From Cupriavidus sp. U2 (GTDB lineage: Bacteria > Pseudomonadota > Gammaproteobacteria > Burkholderiales > Burkholderiaceae), in contig NZ_RCOG02000006.1 of assembly GCF_009663685.2 (NCBI RefSeq), positions 310,001-374,000 on the forward strand: DNA of 64,000 nt, written 5' to 3'. Positions within the stretch are counted from its first letter, which is position 1; each line of letters begins with the position of its first letter. Shown here piece after piece: positions 16,774-25,471 of this stretch. A program made the position numbers and the translations under genes. The notes beneath the pieces were generated by a model. It saw only the letters and a program-made list of their open reading frames with translations, did no database searches and was not told the origin of the DNA.

Positions 16774-17956
16774 TTTCCCGTCTTTCTCCGGCCGTTTCCG
16801 CATGGCCGCCGTGGTGTCTCTGTGCGCGCTGGCGTTGGCCGGCTGTGGCAAGAAGGAAGTCCCGGAAAACGATGACGAGCCGAAGATCACCGGCCAGACC
16901 ATCACGTATCCGGCCAGCGTGAAGGCGCTTTCCGGGGTGGTTGGCCAGCCCGTGCAAAGCGGCGGCGACCGCATGCTGAGCATGCCCGGCCGCCTGGTCT
17001 GGAACGAGGACAAGACCGTGCGCGTGGCCACGCCGTTCGTGGGCCGCGTGATGGAGATCATGGTGCAGCCTGGTGCCACGGTGAAGGCCGGCCAGGCGTT
17101 GGCCATGCTGACATCGCCCGACTTTGGCGTGGCGCAGGCCGACGCCCGCAAGGCTGCGGCCGACAGCGCCGTGGCCGCCAAGGCACTGGCCCGCCAGCGC
17201 GAGCTGTACCAGGCCGGCGTGATCGCCCAGAAGGACCTGGAGCAGTCGCAGGCCGACAACGCCCGTGCCGCCGCCGACCTGGCCCGCACGCAGGCCGCGC
17301 TGCGCATGTATGGCGCGGGCAGCGGCGACGCCGTGAATCAGCGTTTCGCGCTGCGCAGCCCGATCGACGGTCTGGTGGTGGAACGCAATATCAATCCCGG
17401 CATGGAAGTGCGCCCGGACCAGCAGCCCAATGCGCCGCTGTTCCTGATCACCGATCCCAGCACGCTGTGGGCCCAGCTCGACGCCGCCGAGGCCGACCTT
17501 GGCCTGTTCAAGCCGGGCATCAACGTCCAGCTGGTCAGCGCCGCCTATCCCGGCGAGACCTTCACGGGCACCGTGGTCAAGATCGCCGACTATGTCGATC
17601 CCGCCTCGCGCAGCGTGAAGGTGCGCCTGGTGGTGCCCAACGCCGACCGGCGCCTGAAGGCCGAGATGTTCGTGACGGCCAAGCTCCAGGCCGCGTCTTT
17701 CCAGGGGATTGCGGTGCCGTCCAAGGCCGTGTTCCTGGCCGACAACAAGAACTACGTGTTCGTGCGCACGTCGGCCACGCCGTTCGTGTTCGAGCGCCGC
17801 GAGGTCAAGCTGGGCGTGTCGCTGCCGGGCACGACCGAAGTGGTGGCGGGCCTGAAGGACGGTGACGTTGTCATCACGGATGGCAACCTCTACCTGCAGG
17901 ACATCCTGCGCGATGCCACCGCGGTGAATGCCGCGCGTGCGGCCGCCAAGCAATAA
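16757..17956 (+). CDS. Periplasmic adaptor lipoprotein of an HME-RND efflux system (CzcB-like)
   Basis: A 399-residue membrane fusion protein with a lipoprotein signal (ALALAGCGKKE lipobox). Lipoyl halves (VATPFVGRVMEIMVQPGATVKAGQ and LRSPIDGLVVERNINPGMEVRPDQ) flank an alpha-helical hairpin, and a beta-barrel and C-terminal domain follow (AVPSKAVFLADNKNYVFVR). The protein bridges the RND pump and the outer membrane factor. It lacks the long metal-binding N-terminal extension of the plasmid CzcB. The RND gene begins 10 bp downstream. Confidence 0.9.
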   Translation: MRRAHNFPSFSGRFRMAAVVSLCALALAGCGKKEVPENDDEPKITGQTITYPASVKALSGVVGQPVQSGGDRMLSMPGRLVWNEDKTVRVATPFVGRVMEIMVQPGATVKAGQALAMLTSPDFGVAQADARKAAADSAVAAKALARQRELYQAGVIAQKDLEQSQADNARAAADLARTQAALRMYGAGSGDAVNQRFALRSPIDGLVVERNINPGMEVRPDQQPNAPLFLITDPSTLWAQLDAAEADLGLFKPGINVQLVSAAYPGETFTGTVVKIADYVDPASRSVKVRLVVPNADRRLKAEMFVTAKLQAASFQGIAVPSKAVFLADNKNYVFVRTSATPFVFERREVKLGVSLPGTTEVVAGLKDGDVVITDGNLYLQDILRDATAVNAARAAAKQ

Positions 17957-17966
17957 AGGCGGCCCG

Positions 17967-20900
17967 ATGATCCAACGTATCGTTAGCTTTGCGCTGCACC
18001 AGAAGCTGTTCGTCTGGCTCGGCCTGATCATCTTTGTCGCGGGCGGCCTGGCCGCCTTCAAGAACCTGCCGATCGAGGCCTTCCCGGACGTCTCGGACAT
18101 CCAGGTCAACATCATCACGCTGTACCCGGGCCGTGCCGCCGAGGAGGTGGAGCGCCAGGTCACGATTCCGATCGAAACGGCACTGGCCGGCACGCCGAAT
18201 TCGGTGCGGGTGTTCTCGCACACCCAGTTCGGCCTGTCGTTCATGATGGTGACCTTCAACGACAAGGCCACCGACGTCACCGCGCGCCAGCAGATCATCG
18301 AGCGGCTGCGTAGCGTGGACCTGCCCGACGGCGTGCAGCCGGAGCTGGCGCCGCTGTCCACCGCCATCGGCGAAATCTTCCGTTTCCGCCTGACCGGCAA
18401 GGGCTATACGGCGCAGGAACTGCGCACGCTGCAGGACTGGGTGGTCGAAAAGAACATGCGCCAGGTGCCGGGCGTGGCCGACGTGGTGACCATTGGCGGG
18501 TCGATCAAGCAGTACGAGGTGAACCCCAACCTGGGCCGCATGCGCGACGCCAAGATCTCGCTGTCGCAGCTGTTCACGGCGCTGCAGCGCGGCAACTCGA
18601 ACGCCGGTGGCGGCGCGGTGGCCCATGGCCGCCAGCAGTACCTGCTGCGTTCGCTGGGCAGCTTCCGCTCGTCGGCGGACATCGCCAACGTGGTGGTGGC
18701 CGAGAACAACGGCACGCCGATCCTGGTCAAGGACATTGCCGAGGTGAAGGTCGGCTCGGCGCCGCCGCAGGGCCTGATGGGCCAGGACAACGAGGACGAC
18801 ATCGTGTCGGGCATCGTGGTGATGCGCAAGGGCGAGAACCCGTCGGTGGTGCTTGAGGCACTGAAGCAGAAGATCGAACTGCTGGACTCGCAGATCCTGC
18901 CCAAGGGCGTGAAGATCGTGCCGTACTACGATCGCTCCACGCTGATCGACAAGACGCTGCACACGGTATTCGGCAACCTGGTGGAAGGCGCGCTGCTGGT
19001 GCTGGCCGTGCTCTACCTGTTCCTGGCCAATGTGCGCGCGGCGGCGATCGTGGCGCTGGTGATTCCGCTGTCGCTGCTGTCGACGTTCATCGGCCTGACG
19101 TGGGTCGGCATTCCGGCCAACCTGCTGTCGCTGGGCGCGATGGACTTCGGCATCATCGTCGACGGCGCGGTGATCGTCGTCGAGAACATCTTCAAGCGGC
19201 TGGGCGAGCTCAAGGAGCAGCAGATCAAGGACAGCCGCGCGCGGCTTTACGCGATCCTGCAGGCCACCACCGAGGTGGGCCGGCCCACCGTTTTCTCGAT
19301 GATCATCATCATCGCGGCGCACATCCCGATCTTCACGCTGCAGCGCCACGAGGGCAAGATCTTCGCGCCGATGGCGTACACGGTGACCGGCGCGCTGATC
19401 GGCTCGCTGATCCTGTCGCTGACCGTGGTGCCGCTGCTGTGCCACCTGCTGCTGACCAAGAACATCGCCCACGACGACAACTTCGTGGTGCGCTACTGCA
19501 AGCGCCTCTACGAGCCGATGCTGGCCTGGGCGCTGGACAACAAGAAGAAGGTGGTGGGCATTGCACTGGGCCTGCTGGTGGCGACCGTGGGCGTGGGCAA
19601 GTTCCTGGGCAGCGAATTCCTGCCCGAGCTGGACGAAGGCTCGATGTGGGTCAGCTTCGACCTGCCGGCGTCGGTGTCGCTGGTCGAGGCGCGCGACCAG
19701 GCCCGCATCCTGCGCAACGTGATCCGCAAGACGCCCGAGGTAAACACCACGATTTCCAAGGTGGGCCGACCCGACGACGGTACCGATCCCAAGCTGATCA
19801 ACACGGTGGAGATCCTGGTCGACCTGAAGGCCGACAAGCAGTGGCGCGCGGGCTTCGACAAGCGCAAGATCATCAACGAGATCAACCACAACCTGCGTCA
19901 GCTGCCGGGCATCGAGCCGAATTTCTCGCAGCCGGTGCGCGACAACATCCTGGAAAGCATCTCGCAGATCAAGGGCCAGATCGTGATCAAGGTGCAGAGC
20001 GACAGCCTCGAGCACAACAAGAAGGTGGCCGACCAGATCCTGGCGAACGTGCAGTCGGTCAAGGGCGTGATGCGCGCGTTCATCGACCGCGACGGTGAGC
20101 TGCCGCAGTACGTGCTGGAATTCGATCGCGCCCAGGCGGCCCGCTACGGCATCAACGTGGCCGATGTGCAGGACCTGATGGAAAGCGCGCTGGCCGGCAA
20201 GGCCGCCACGGAACTGTGGGAGGGCGAAAAGCACTTCAGCGTGGTGGTGCGCCTGAAGCCGGGCGAGCGCGAACTGCCGAACCTGCCGAACATCTTCATG
20301 CAGACCGCCGACGGCGCGCAGGTGCCGCTGTCGCAGCTGGTGACGTTCCGGGCGGCGTCCGGCGCGATGAACATCAGCCGCGAGAACGGCCAGCGCACCA
20401 CGTCGATCGGCATCTTCATCCACGACCGCGACATGGGCAGCGTGGTGAAAGACATGCAGCAACTGGTGAAGAAGAACGTGAACGCCGAGGACGTCAAGAT
20501 CAGCTGGTCGGGCGAATTCGAGAACCAGGAACGTGCGATGGCGCGGCTGTCGATCGTGGTGCCGCTGTCGGTGCTGCTGATCTTCCTGCTGCTGTTCAAT
20601 GCGTTCCAGTCGTTCAAGAGCGCGGCGCTGATCATCTCGAACATTCCGTTCGCGCTGATCGGCGGGGTGTTCGCGCTGTTCCTGACCGGCATTCCGCTGT
20701 CGGTGTCGGCGGCCATCGGCTTTATCGCGCTGTTTGGCCAGGCCGTGCTGAACGGGGTGGTGATGGTGACGTACTTCAACCAGCTGCGCCAGGAAGGCAT
20801 GCCGGTGCGCCAGGCCGTGCTGACCGGTTCGATGGACCGCCTGCGCACGGTGCTGATGACAGCCATGCTGGCCATGCTGGGTCTGTTCCCGATGGCCATC

Positions 20901-21089
20901 TCGCGCGCCATCGGCTCGGAAACGCAGCGTCCGCTGGCCATCGTCATCATCGGCGGCCTGATTACGGCCACGCTGCTGACGCTGATCGTGCTGCCGACGC
21001 TCTACGAGTGGATGGTGGGCCGCAACTGGCCGGACGAGGAAGGCCAGTCGAACAACGAGAACCGCCTGAACGACTCGATGGCGCATTGA
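17967..21089 (+). CDS. Heavy-metal efflux RND transporter (CzcA family)
   Basis: A 1,040-residue inner membrane proton antiporter of the HME-RND family, with 12 expected membrane helices in two halves. In helix IV the motif DFGIIVDGAVIVVEN carries D393, D399 and E406, in the same spacing as the proton-relay residues of CzcA. This points to divalent cations such as Zn, Co, Cd or Ni rather than the Cu(I)/Ag(I) of CusA-type pumps. The start at 17967 (MIQRIVSFALHQKLFVWLG) matches the family; an in-frame upstream start would overlap the adaptor gene. A strong intrinsic terminator follows the gene. No two-component or sigma regulator is adjacent. Confidence 0.92.
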   Translation: MIQRIVSFALHQKLFVWLGLIIFVAGGLAAFKNLPIEAFPDVSDIQVNIITLYPGRAAEEVERQVTIPIETALAGTPNSVRVFSHTQFGLSFMMVTFNDKATDVTARQQIIERLRSVDLPDGVQPELAPLSTAIGEIFRFRLTGKGYTAQELRTLQDWVVEKNMRQVPGVADVVTIGGSIKQYEVNPNLGRMRDAKISLSQLFTALQRGNSNAGGGAVAHGRQQYLLRSLGSFRSSADIANVVVAENNGTPILVKDIAEVKVGSAPPQGLMGQDNEDDIVSGIVVMRKGENPSVVLEALKQKIELLDSQILPKGVKIVPYYDRSTLIDKTLHTVFGNLVEGALLVLAVLYLFLANVRAAAIVALVIPLSLLSTFIGLTWVGIPANLLSLGAMDFGIIVDGAVIVVENIFKRLGELKEQQIKDSRARLYAILQATTEVGRPTVFSMIIIIAAHIPIFTLQRHEGKIFAPMAYTVTGALIGSLILSLTVVPLLCHLLLTKNIAHDDNFVVRYCKRLYEPMLAWALDNKKKVVGIALGLLVATVGVGKFLGSEFLPELDEGSMWVSFDLPASVSLVEARDQARILRNVIRKTPEVNTTISKVGRPDDGTDPKLINTVEILVDLKADKQWRAGFDKRKIINEINHNLRQLPGIEPNFSQPVRDNILESISQIKGQIVIKVQSDSLEHNKKVADQILANVQSVKGVMRAFIDRDGELPQYVLEFDRAQAARYGINVADVQDLMESALAGKAATELWEGEKHFSVVVRLKPGERELPNLPNIFMQTADGAQVPLSQLVTFRAASGAMNISRENGQRTTSIGIFIHDRDMGSVVKDMQQLVKKNVNAEDVKISWSGEFENQERAMARLSIVVPLSVLLIFLLLFNAFQSFKSAALIISNIPFALIGGVFALFLTGIPLSVSAAIGFIALFGQAVLNGVVMVTYFNQLRQEGMPVRQAVLTGSMDRLRTVLMTAMLAMLGLFPMAISRAIGSETQRPLAIVIIGGLITATLLTLIVLPTLYEWMVGRNWPDEEGQSNNENRLNDSMAH

Positions 21090-21111
21090 GCCGAGGAGGG
21101 CCGTAACGAAG

Positions 21112-21139
21112 ACCGGGGCAACGCGCCCCGGTTTTTTTT
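21112..21139 (+). terminator. Intrinsic terminator of the metal efflux operon
   Basis: An 8-bp perfect stem (ACCGGGGC / GCCCCGGT) with a 5-base loop is followed by a run of eight T residues. It lies 22 bp after the RND stop codon. Confidence 0.9.
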
Positions 21140-21172
21140 CGTCGCTGTGCGGCGCAGATGACCGGCCCGGCT

Positions 21173-22432
21173 TCAGCGGCTGGCTGGCCGCGGAAAGAGC
21201 GGCCAGGCGCCGAGCGCCACCACGGCCGTCGTTGCCCAGACGACTGGCCATGAAGTCAGCGCCAGCCAGTGCGGCAGCGCAAGCGGCGTGACGAAGAAAC
21301 CGAAGAACACCACCGTGTTGGCCATGCCGAGCGAGGTGCCCGCCCGGTCGGCGCCGGCCATGGCCGCCAGTTCGGTGTAGCCGACGCCGTGCCAGGCGGA
21401 TACCGCGATACCGGCAAGCGTCAGCACCACCGGGAGCAGCGCCATCCACCGGCCATCCGCCGCACTGCCGTGCACGCAGCCGGCCAGCAGCAGGAAGGCA
21501 ATCGCCGCGATCAGCGTGCAGGCACGCAGATAGGTCCGGCGATTGCCGTGCCGGTCGGTCCAGCGGCCGCTCCAGATGCGCGTGAGCATCGCGCCGGCCT
21601 GGATCGTGACCAGCGTGGTCGTGATCACACCCAGCCCGGCCTGTGCGTAGTCATGCAGAAAGATCGAGGTGAAGGCCAGCACTGCGAATTGCGGCACGCA
21701 AAGCAGACCGATGGCCAGCACGATGCGCCAGATGCCTGCCCGGCCGAGCGGGTTCGGGCTGCGCAACTGCGCCACGGAGGTGGCCTGGAAGTCGGGCGGT
21801 TCATGGAGCCAGCACCAGGTCAGGAGGGCGGAGACGCCGCACAACAGCGCGAGCCACCCATAAGCCCAGGTAAAGCCGACGGTTGACGCCAGCCATGGCA
21901 GGGTCAGCGCCCCGATGCCGCCGCCCATCGGCACGGCAGTCTGGCGGATGCTCATGGCGAGCCCGCGTTCGCCTTCGTGAAACCAGCGCATGACCGCGCG
22001 CCCGCTGGCGCCGTTGACGCTGCCGCCCACCAGCCCGACCAGCGTCATGGCCACCACCAGCCACGACAGTGAGGGGATATGCGCGGAGGGCCCGGTCATG
22101 GGCGACAGCCAGAGGGCCATCGCCAGCAGCGCCGCGCTGGTGGCGGCCAGTCCGCCCAGCAGCACCGGGCGGTCGCCCCAGCGGTCGGCGGCCAGGCCCC
22201 ACGGCAGTTCGGACAGCGCGGTACCCAGGCCGATCGCGCCGACGGCCAGGCCGACTTGCGCGGTGTCCAGGTGGTAGCCCGTGCGCATCCAGACGGCTGT
22301 GGTCGGAATGCCGCCCACGGCGGCCAGTACGCTGGCGTTGGCCGCCACGCCGACGCCCAATACCTTCCAACGATGGGAAGGGGTCAGGCGCCGGGCCGGC
22401 GGTACGGGAAGCGGAACGGTTTGCGAGGACAT
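21173..22432 (-). CDS. MFS transporter
   Basis: A 419-residue major facilitator with about 12 membrane helices. Features are GLGTALSELPWGLAADRWGDRPVLL, a variant of the MFS loop 2-3 motif, and GGGIGALTLPWLASTVGFTWAYGW. It resembles the CynX/NNP-like group of 12-helix carriers, and the substrate is unknown. It faces a LysR gene across 111 bp, so that regulator probably controls it. An inverted repeat (GGTGACAG...CTGTCACC) starts two bases upstream of its start codon. Confidence 0.85.
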   Translation of the reverse strand: MSSQTVPLPVPPARRLTPSHRWKVLGVGVAANASVLAAVGGIPTTAVWMRTGYHLDTAQVGLAVGAIGLGTALSELPWGLAADRWGDRPVLLGGLAATSAALLAMALWLSPMTGPSAHIPSLSWLVVAMTLVGLVGGSVNGASGRAVMRWFHEGERGLAMSIRQTAVPMGGGIGALTLPWLASTVGFTWAYGWLALLCGVSALLTWCWLHEPPDFQATSVAQLRSPNPLGRAGIWRIVLAIGLLCVPQFAVLAFTSIFLHDYAQAGLGVITTTLVTIQAGAMLTRIWSGRWTDRHGNRRTYLRACTLIAAIAFLLLAGCVHGSAADGRWMALLPVVLTLAGIAVSAWHGVGYTELAAMAGADRAGTSLGMANTVVFFGFFVTPLALPHWLALTSWPVVWATTAVVALGAWPLFPRPASR

Positions 22433-22433
22433 A

Positions 22434-22480
22434 GGTGACAGGCGATCCCGGAGCTGTTTGACGTGATCCAGTCTGTCACC
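22434..22480. promoter_or_regulatory. Inverted repeat between divergent MFS and LysR genes
   Basis: GGTGACAG (22434-22441) and CTGTCACC (22473-22480) form perfect 8-bp arms with a 31-bp spacer, next to the MFS start codon. It may be a binding site for the adjacent LysR protein. The spacing is wider than in a simple LysR T-N11-A box, so two half-operators are possible. Confidence 0.35.
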
Positions 22481-22543
22481 GAGAATTCATCCTGAAAATC
22501 GGAAAATTCTTCACGATTCGTTCGATAAAACAGGATGGTTGCG

Positions 22544-23488
22544 ATGTCCCGAACCAATCTCGATCTGGCTGCGTTGCGCAGCTTGCTGGCCGGCATGGAA
22601 CTTGGCAGCTTTGCCCGCGCGGCGGATCGCGTGGGCCGGTCCACATCGGCCATCAGCGCCCAGATCCGCAAGCTCGAAGAACAGGCCGGCACGCCGCTGT
22701 TCCGCAAGGCCGGGCGCGGGTTGGCGCTGACGGCCGCGGGCGAGGCGATGCTGGGTTACGCGCGCCGTCTTGTGGAGCTCAACGACGAAGCGGTCAGCGC
22801 GGTACGCGGGGTTGACCTGTCGGGCGGCATCCGCCTGGGGCTCCAGGAGGAATTCGGCGAAGGCTTGCTGCCAGAAGTGCTGGGCCGCTTCGCGCGCGCC
22901 CACCCAAGGGTGCGCATCGAGGCGGTGGTGTCCCGCAATGCCGACTTGCTGGAGCGGATCGACAGCGGACGGTGCGATCTGGCGCTGGTGTGGGCCGACA
23001 TGCATCCCGCCGTATCGGACGATGTGGCCGGGTACGCGATGGGGCACCGGTACGTGGAACGGATCGACGACGTGCCGATGTGCTGGGTCGGCGCCGCAAC
23101 CGGCGCGGCGACGATGCCTTGGCAGCCGGACGATGGCGAGCCGTTGCCGCTGGTGGCCTTCGACCGCCCATGCCAGTTTCATTCGGCCGCGGTGGCGGCG
23201 CTGGACCGTGCAGGTATTCCGTGGCGAATCACGTTTTCGAGCCCGAATCTTGGCGGGCTGTGGGCTGCCGCCGCTGCGGGGCTGGGCTTGACGGTGCGCT
23301 CGCGCTACGGATTGCCCGCGGGCGTGCGGGCGCTGCAGGCCGGCGAACATGGCCTGCCTGCGCTGCCGTCGATGTCGCTCGCGATGGTGCGCGCGTCGGC
23401 CACGATGCCGCCCGAGGTGGAGCGGCTTGCCGACATCCTGCGCGCGGCGCTGCCCGGCACGCCGGTGCCGGACGCCCTGGCAGCCTGA
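22544..23488 (+). CDS. LysR-family transcriptional regulator
   Basis: A 314-residue LysR protein with a winged helix (LDLAALRSLLAGMELGSFARAADRVGRSTSAISAQIRKLE) and an effector domain beginning about residue 90. The ATG at 22544 was preferred because AGGA lies 9 bases upstream. An ATG at 22535 would add three residues. The protein resembles LrhA/HexA-type regulators at the N-terminus. It is divergent from the MFS transporter gene, its probable target. Base 23488 ends the gene 26 bp before the convergent DUF883 gene. Confidence 0.88.
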   Translation: MSRTNLDLAALRSLLAGMELGSFARAADRVGRSTSAISAQIRKLEEQAGTPLFRKAGRGLALTAAGEAMLGYARRLVELNDEAVSAVRGVDLSGGIRLGLQEEFGEGLLPEVLGRFARAHPRVRIEAVVSRNADLLERIDSGRCDLALVWADMHPAVSDDVAGYAMGHRYVERIDDVPMCWVGAATGAATMPWQPDDGEPLPLVAFDRPCQFHSAAVAALDRAGIPWRITFSSPNLGGLWAAAAAGLGLTVRSRYGLPAGVRALQAGEHGLPALPSMSLAMVRASATMPPEVERLADILRAALPGTPVPDALAA

Positions 23489-23514
23489 TTCAGCCAGCCG
23501 CCAGGGCCCGCGCG

Positions 23515-23871
23515 TCAGTCATCGTAGCGCTCGCCATGCCGGGTCGGCCGGCATAGCAACGCGCCCAGCAGGACGCCAATTCCCAGCGCCATGCCCAGCG
23601 CCTTGATCGGCTCCCGGTGCGTATAGTCGGTCACGCATTCCTGGCCGCGCGACACGCTGTCGCTGACCGATGCCTTGATCGATGCCAGCTTGTCCGTTCC
23701 CTGCGCGGCCTTCGCCAGGAAGGTCTGCTTGGCGGTTTCGATGGCCTCGCCGGTCAGGTTTGGCAGCTGGGCCAGCAGGTCATCGAGATCCTTGGCAAGC
23801 TGCCGGGTATCGGCCTGGAGCTTCTGCTGGTTGCTGGATACATTGGTGTCGTTGGGGTCAAAGGCGGCCAT
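23515..23871 (-). CDS. DUF883 family (ElaB/YqjD-like) membrane-anchored protein
   Basis: A 118-residue protein with a helical, coiled-coil-like body (NQQKLQADTRQLAKDLDDLLAQLP) and one C-terminal membrane helix (PIKALGMALGIGVLLGALL) followed by a short basic tail. This is the layout of ElaB/YqjD proteins, tail-anchored inner-membrane proteins. The E. coli members bind ribosomes in stationary phase. The start at 23869-23871 has a good GAGGAGA ribosome site, which decides it over longer upstream starts. One cysteine (QECVTDY) precedes the helix. It is a single gene. Confidence 0.85.
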   Translation of the reverse strand: MAAFDPNDTNVSSNQQKLQADTRQLAKDLDDLLAQLPNLTGEAIETAKQTFLAKAAQGTDKLASIKASVSDSVSRGQECVTDYTHREPIKALGMALGIGVLLGALLCRPTRHGERYDD

Positions 23872-24205
23872 GGCGTCTCCTCGCTGGGTGCGTATGCGGA
23901 AATCTGCTGGCGCAGGTTTCATACCAGCGGCCAATGCACGGGCGCCGCGTGGCTTGCGGCCACTTGACCGGGCAACTGGCAGCGCCGACTTACCGACGTT
24001 TGTAATTTGCGCCATGGCGCGCTGGGTGCACGCGACCATGGGGTCGTCGTGTGCCTCGCGGCATATGAGAGCAATCTGAATCTGGCCGCGATGAGACAAA
24101 TACGATATCGGCTTTCCGGCCGCTGCGGTATGGTTGTTCCGTGTGATGAAGTCCGCCCAAAACGGCGCGGGCCACCGACGGGCAACTTTCGTTCAGGGGT
24201 CAATC
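23872..24205. other. Gene-free region between divergent genes
   Basis: This 334-bp region separates the start of the DUF883 gene from the start of the coiled-coil membrane protein gene. It must hold both promoters, but I see no convincing -35/-10 pairs. The only clear structure is a 12-bp palindrome, GCGCCATGGCGC, at 24009-24020. The minus strand is open through part of it, but that stretch has no recognisable protein character. Confidence 0.5.
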
Positions 24206-24691
24206 ATGAGGATTCTTCGAACTGCCGAAATGGCAGAACACTGCGCCAACGACGCCATCGATGCGAAGCCGCGCCGGGGCAGGTCGCGGGCACCGGGCGA
24301 TGCAGGCGGGCCGCCACCGGGCCGCTTCGGTGTGGCGGAGTGGGCGCCCGTTCTGGCGATGGTCGGCGCAGGCGTGACGTTCGTGCTCTACATCATGACC
24401 ACGATCAACGCGTCGATGGCAGACAAGCTGGTTGCCGTGACGCGGAGCATCGAGGAACTGGACAAGCGCATCAATATGCGTTTCGACGAGATGGACAAGC
24501 GGTTCAACGGCCAGCTGGCTGCCATGGACCAGCGTTATGACGGCAGGTTCGCTGCCATGGACAAACGGCTGGAACGCCTGGAAGTGCGAGCCGACCGGAC
24601 CGACGAGCGGTTGAACAAGGTCGAGGTGCAACTGACAACGATGGACGCCAAGCTGGATCGCGTCCTCGATCACGTCGCCAGGCGCCGCTAA
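24206..24691 (+). CDS. Hypothetical membrane-anchored coiled-coil protein
   Basis: A 161-residue protein of unknown function. Residues 1-40 are soluble and basic, then a single membrane helix follows (WAPVLAMVGAGVTFVLYIMTTI). The rest is a long charged helix built on an imperfect heptad/11-residue repeat around MDKRFN, MDQRYDG and MDKRLERLE. This predicts a coiled coil facing one side of the membrane. The ATG at 24206 has an AGGGG upstream; a start at 24134 would add 24 unlikely residues. Proteins of this form are scattered in Burkholderiales, but I know no established role. It ends 35 bp before the convergent MarR gene. Confidence 0.6.
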   Translation: MRILRTAEMAEHCANDAIDAKPRRGRSRAPGDAGGPPPGRFGVAEWAPVLAMVGAGVTFVLYIMTTINASMADKLVAVTRSIEELDKRINMRFDEMDKRFNGQLAAMDQRYDGRFAAMDKRLERLEVRADRTDERLNKVEVQLTTMDAKLDRVLDHVARRR

Positions 24692-24726
24692 CTACGCCGG
24701 TGCCCCAGTGGCTGGCGACGGTGCTG

Positions 24727-25248
24727 CTATGCCTTGCCGGGGCCCGTGCAGATCCCGTGCAGCTTGCGCAGGCCAGCATAGAGACCCTGCCGCTCCTCGG
24801 GCGTGAGCAGCCGGATCACGGAAGCCTGGCCGCGCCGCGCCAGTGGAATCACCTGTGCATGAAGGGCCGCCCCCGCTTCGCTGATCTTGCAGGACAGGCG
24901 CTTGCGCGGCGTCGTGCCCTCCGATTCCAGCGTGACGAGGCCACGGTCTTCGAGCAATCGCAGCGTGCGGCTGACCAGGGCCTTGTCCGACGTCGATTGC
25001 TTGACCAGTTCCGCGAAGGACATCGGCTCGCCGTGGGCCAATAGCGCCAGAATGCGCCATTCCGGCACGGTCAGGTCGAATTGCGTCGCATACGGCTCGG
25101 TGACGCTGCTGCGCAGGGCGGTCACAAGCTGGCTCAGCATGGTGGTCAGGAAGTCGTTGACGTTCAGCCCGGTGCCGGCTTCGTCGAGGTGCGACCAGGG
25201 ATCGATGCCCTCGGTGGTAGCCGGAATGTGCTGGGTAGTGCTGGACAT
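24727..25248 (-). CDS. MarR-family transcriptional regulator
   Basis: A 173-residue MarR-type winged-helix protein. The core is LTVPEWRILALLAHGEPMSFAELVKQSTSDKALVSRTLRLLEDRGLVTLE, with the wing region TPRKRLSCKISEAG after it. MarR proteins are dimeric repressors that release DNA on binding phenolic or oxidising ligands. No gene faces it closely: 223 bp of non-coding DNA and then the SDR gene lie upstream. The N-terminal 35 residues are variable. Confidence 0.88.
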   Translation of the reverse strand: MSSTTQHIPATTEGIDPWSHLDEAGTGLNVNDFLTTMLSQLVTALRSSVTEPYATQFDLTVPEWRILALLAHGEPMSFAELVKQSTSDKALVSRTLRLLEDRGLVTLESEGTTPRKRLSCKISEAGAALHAQVIPLARRGQASVIRLLTPEERQGLYAGLRKLHGICTGPGKA

Positions 25249-25471
25249 GTACGGGGCGTTAAAAAGGTATGCCGGGCAATGGCCCGGAAAACGCCTGCGA
25301 TTGTCTCACACCGCTTGTTGTTCGCAACTTTGTGGCGCCGTACGTGTTGCAACTGCCCCGCATGCGTGCGCGCATGACGGTCAATGGCCCCTCGACCGCA
25401 AGCGGCGGAGGGGCCATGCTGACCGGAACGACGATGCCGGAGCTTGCGCGCCGGGCGACCGACGCAAGGCG

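Noticed and set aside
17874-21449. A very long open frame (over 1,100 codons) on the minus strand opposite the RND pump gene.
   Set aside because: It is rich in His, Arg and Gln with no family match, and lies opposite a clear gene. In high-GC DNA, the frame opposite a real gene is often open.
23872-24205. Longer N-terminus for the DUF883 protein using the open minus-strand frame upstream.
   Set aside because: The extra 76 residues have no family match, while an ideal ribosome site stands before the shorter start.
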